Source: Heliocidaris erythrogramma
Lineage: Eukaryota; Echinodermata; Echinoidea; Camarodonta; Echinometridae
Direction: 5' to 3'
Assembly (NCBI GenBank): GCA_025617745.1
Contig: CM046864.1
Span: forward strand, 24,717,152-24,781,151
Length of the DNA: 64,000 bases
Part shown: positions 36,901 through 42,300 of the stretch, in pieces
How positions within the stretch are numbered: position 1 is the stretch's first letter
Layout: each line of letters begins with the position of its first letter
Notes under the pieces: generated by a model
Database searches by the model: none
The model's input: the letters and a program-made list of their open reading frames with translations, nothing else
Told to the model about the DNA's origin: nothing
Translations under genes and position numbers: made by a program

Positions 36901-39314
36901 AACATGGCGTTAGCGCTTCCCAACAAACACACTTAAGTCATGTCAACAGAGCAAGAATCAGGCAAATATCGCTGGAAAATGCTCCGAAAAATGATACATT
37001 TGTCGTGGATTCCCTTTTGGTCGGAGTTCACATATTTGTATTTGCAGTGGCGAATGTCACTCTTATTGTGCGGTTGCTGGTGGAAGTCTGGGCTTTGTGG
37101 TAGGACTGAGAGTGTTAGTGCTTTTCTGTTTTATTTACATTATTCTGGTTTTCTTTCTTTGTGAGTTGAGCAGTGCTGAATAGGTGGGTACACATACATG
37201 AACTTGTTGCTTATATTTGATTCGAGGAATGGTTCACATAGAAAAGTGTTAAGAGGACTTACTATGGCTTATTGGAGAATGGAGATGCTTTCGTTTTCAT
37301 TCCATTTTTCTCTCTTCTTCTTCTTCTTCCTTTTCTATTTTCTTCCTCCTCTTCTATTTTCTTCCTCCTCTTCTATTTTCTTCCTCCTCTTCTATTTTCT
37401 TCCTCCTCTTCTATTTTCTTCCTCCTCTTCTATCTTCTTCCTCCTCTTCTATCTTCTTCCTCCTCCTCTTCTTCTTCTTCCTCTTCTTCTTCCTCTTCTT
37501 CTTCCTCTTCTTCCTCTTCTTCTTCCTCTTCTTCCTCTTCTTCTTCCTCTTCTTCTTCCTCTTCTTTCTTCTTCTTATTTCTTTTTTTTTTCTTCATCTT
37601 CTTCTTGTCTTCTTCTTCTTTTCTTCTTCTGCTTCTTTTCTTCTTCTTCTGCTTCTTCCTCTTCTTTCTTCTTCTTTCTTCTTCTTCTTCTTCTTCTTTC
37701 TTCTTCTTCTTCTTCTTTCTTTTTTCTTTCTTTTCTTTCTTTCTTTCTTTCTTCTCTTCTTCCTCTTGTTTCTTTCTTCTTCTTCCTCTTTTTTCTTCTT
37801 CTTTTGAAGAAGCTACTATTCTATGTTTTTAGAAATCATTTAATTTTCATGTAGTGCAATTTGAAAGATGGCAATTTTAGCTGAAATTACCCTGTACAAG
37901 TTAAATGTTAAAACTACTATTCATATTGTGAAATTACATGGTGAAAAAAGGCAGTTTAAAGGCTGATGTGAAGTAAGATGACATCAGGGGGGCATATCAT
38001 CAAGTGTCTTGTCTGTGATTTTTACTGATAAATTTGCTCTCAGCCAATCAGATGCAAGGGTTTTGAACGGTAGCTTATAACAGTTATTGCAACTTGTCAT
38101 TGATGACAAGTTTTATGAAACAGGGCCCCGTATGGACAATGGTGTGGAATTCCTTGAAACTACTCCTCTCGGTATAATGAAATCAATTATCTCAGAATTA
38201 TTATATGACGGATGGAATAGAATCAATATTCTTATTGAAAATGGATGCAAACGAAACATGATAGATATTTTTTCCCAATTACTTTCAGGGATTCCCACCC
38301 ACCCCCCCCCCCCCCCCCCCCCCAATATGACAAGACAAATCAGTAAACAATTAAAAAACTACATGCCGTCAAATGGGAGCCACAATTTACCCCAGACCTT
38401 TCTTAGGCGAGAGACAATGTACATGGTTGCAATTCAAATGCACATGTGTTGATAATTGAACTCAGTGGCGACAAATCAGCCCTACTGACTGGTAAGAACA
38501 CACCCAAATGTCTTGCCCTCCAAATGACATTGTTACAATGTAGCATTATATGTAACTTGCCTTAACTGGTGTTGCCTGAAACCAGGTCCTATAATGGAAC
38601 GATAATATTTGAACCCTCTAAGAAATTACAGGCAACAACATCGGACATGCAGGTGTTCACTTGCTGCAAGGAGGTGAAAAATCGCCTAATAAATTTGATC
38701 AAAATGTGATCATTTTATGACCTTATAATGCAAAGTTATGAAAACATGTTGCTGGGTTGAGCTTTTTATGAGAGTAACAACATGTACATGTTTTGTACAT
38801 GTATCTACATTACTTTTTTGCAGTACTGTTGCAAACTATTAAAATATGTCTTCTTTAGGCCATCCCAGATTATTGCCTTGAAAGTCTAATCACAAGTGTT
38901 AACTTGTTAAACTAAGTAATAAGTAGATCTAATATCATTTGAGAAGGGGGAAATGGAAAGTATTCTGTCTTTTCTTTCATTTCTCAGTCACTTTGATTAT
39001 TCCTATTATTTGCTATCCTACATTCTCTTTCAACCCAGCCCTCACTCTGCATGCCATGTGATTAAAATATTGTGATGTACATGTAGTGATCTTCACTGGC
39101 ATGGTTGCACCTCTGTCTTACCCACATTTCCAACGTAACCTGTGTACAACTTTCCATATACCAGAGTGCAGCTGCCCTTGGTATTTCATCACTACCCCCT
39201 CCCCAGAACTGCTCCAGGAAATTTACCCCCTTCCCCAAAGATGACTACCCCCTTTAAAACAGTGTCCACAGTATGAGGGTGTAGTTGTGTCGGTTTGTGT
39301 GGGTGTAGTTGTGT

Positions 39315-39348
<34 letters not shown>

Positions 39349-42300
39349 CTGTCAAGCGTTATTGTCCTAGGGGGTCATTGTCCATGGGATGACAGTCCAA
39401 GGTGCACTTTTCCTAGAATGACACATTTGTAATTTTTAATTTGTTTAAAACTTAGAAAGGGGCCATATTTGCTGGTCTGATGCATTTAGCTTGTTAGAAA
39501 AAGTACTACAGATCCAAACTTTAAAATGACTTTTCCAACTTCACCTCACCCATGCACCCTCTCCTCCATAAAAGATACATGGGTCTGAGCCAAAAGTAGT
39601 CAACATAAACCCTAAATTTTCAATTTAAGATTTGTGTCTGCCCTTGTATATCACATGAAAGCTGAGAATCTGTAGTTTATGAAAATGTACATGTCTCTTC
39701 ATGATTGCGTTCCGTTTTTTTTAAAATAACCTTTAAAATGGAAAAGAGCGCCCTCATAGCGCGACGGGACGGAATTACTAGAAAAAGCAATTTTAAAAAA
39801 AGTGAAAGGGCATTTGAAAAATAAAGTTTGGAGTTGGAATACTAAATGCAATACTATTCACTGCCCAATGCCAGTTCTGGCAATATTCTGTTATAATTGG
39901 GTTAAAATTTGAACTTTTTGGTGCAAAATTGTATTTTGGGGCACTTTGACGCCCCCTTTTTATTTTTTTGTAGGATAAAGTGGAGTTTATAGACTGAGGT
40001 CTTATAAAGTATCAATGACCTATCGTACCATCACTTCTGTACCATTAAAATTGATTCCCTTATATTTCGAGAAGAATTGTGATGTGTTCTTTTTTTTTCC
40101 GTCCCGTCGCATTTAGTGGGTATTTAGTGGGTATTTAAGGGATTTTAGGCGCGACGGGACGGAATTTTGCATGGAAAGTACAGTCCCATGTATGTCATTT
40201 GATGTAAGTATACTTTTTTTAACCCGAGCAAGTTTTTATTCATTTAATTTGAATAAACAATAGAGAATAAAAGTTTTCTTACTCGAACAATGTAGTTCTA
40301 CCACATTTTTTTAGAGAAAAGAACTATTTCATGATATCAAAAAAATTTCTTTTCAAAATCCCCATTTGTTTTGTACATGGTGCAAAAGTGTCCATCCTCT
40401 CTAGTGATTTTATCTCTTTAATTTGAATTAACAATAAAGCTTGCCACTTCCCTGTGCCTTAACATTGTAGTTCTACCATAGTTTAAAAGAAAAAAGTACA
40501 GTTGGACAATATTTTAAAAAAAATTCTAAATCCCCATTCCTTTTGTACATGCGCAAAAGTTTCCGTCCCGTCGCGCGACACCCATTCATCAATTTTCAAA
40601 TTTAAAAAAATTGATTGGGCCAAAATCTTAGCTTCATGGTTGAATGTCATGTGCTCTATCATACTAATAAAAAATCAGCATACGAGCTAGTCTTCAATTT
40701 TAACTTCGATAGAATTTTACTTTGAATCTGTCTTACAAAATTTCACCATTCTATCGTTCCGTCCCGTCACGCTAACAAAAAATGTTGTTACCATGGAAAC
40801 GGAATTACGATCATTCTTGTGTTTGTAGTGGAATTGTTCTTCAGTGTAAACTTATTACAAAAGTAAAGGTATGCAGCAGGTAGCATTTCTTATTTTCATG
40901 TAAGGGGAAAATATCCTATTGAATTCCGTCCCGTCGCGTTGACAGGACTTTTGGCTCAGACCCACATGTATGACCATGTGTTCAGTTGTAACCAAGATTG
41001 AGATGGTGAGTTTTTATAAAGGAGATGATAAACATGGAGAAAGATAGAGAGAGAGAATGATTGTTAAAAGGAGTACAAATAACGGTAGACTGGTAGTGAT
41101 GAGAGCAGAATCATGTTTGAAGAAGAGGATATAAAGAAGAAGAGGATATAAAGAAGAAGAGGATATAAAGAACAAGTGAGAGGCTAATTAACAATAGAAC
41201 AACAAAATGAGCAAGTAAAATCGTATCCACTAAGCAAATTTGCAAACTCACAAAATGGCCATCCAACACTGTTCTCAGAATGCATTTCACTTCAAGTAGC
41301 ACTCGAAACTTAAAAAGCATTGTTACCACCAGAAAAGTGGTTCTTAAGAACCCAAATTTTAGGACAAACAAGCAAACAAAGCTAACCGATCCTCAGGGGG
41401 TAGGAAAAGATTTTGAGATTGATTGGGATATTGTTGGTCAATTCTCACCCCTAAGGGTGATATCCCGATTCTCTTTATGGAATCGTTGAGAAAATAGTTT
41501 CCTAGCTGGAAAAGGGGGGTTATTTGTTTGAGAGCTACATGTAGAGACCCCTACAGCCCATTATTAAACAGGCTGGCTGTCCGGCTTTATGGCTTTGTCC
41601 AGCTCTCACAATAGGCCTTTTAACTGGGGCTAGACATGTGCTTTGAAAAGGATTATCTATAAGTGGCAAATGATGTCAAAAGTTTATACAAAGATGCACA
41701 TCCATCAATTAACGGTGTAATTGAATGGGAGGGGAAGATGTGAGAAAATTGAATTACATATTTGTTGATAATTTAGAAGAAAATATAATAGTTTTGATGT
41801 CTATTGTATTATATATTTATTTGAATTCAGTTTTTACCCATCAAGTTATATTACAGTAACATCTGCTGAAGTTCTTTGCAACTTATATTTATCCTTTTAC
41901 CTCCAGATATTTCCTTTCTATCAATACAAAATGATATAACTTTCAGTTTTATTTACATCTATTGTGAGATTTCCCCATAATTATGTCACAGATGACCAAT
42001 TTGCCAGTTTTAGATTCACATAGGTTAAAGTGATCTGAACTTTCATATAAAGTACTTAAATAGCATTTTAAATTATTCAACTATATATCTTTCAAGCTGT
42101 CCCAAACCTTTTTCTACTTCAACAAAATTAGCTTAACGTGGAGAAGGTTTCCGGTTCACCATGTGGTTAGTCCTGAAAAGGACTATTGAGTAAGAAGAAG
42201 AAAGTGGAGAAAAGTTGAGAGGAGAAGAAAAGGAAAGGCGAGATAGAAATTCACAGAGTGTAGAAGTAGTCTTTCTTGAAAGTGTGAAGTCCTGAAAAGG

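Noticed and set aside
37272-37854. Open frames of 186-218 codons rich in Ser, Leu and Phe
   Set aside because: They are translations of a homopyrimidine repeat, open in several frames at once.
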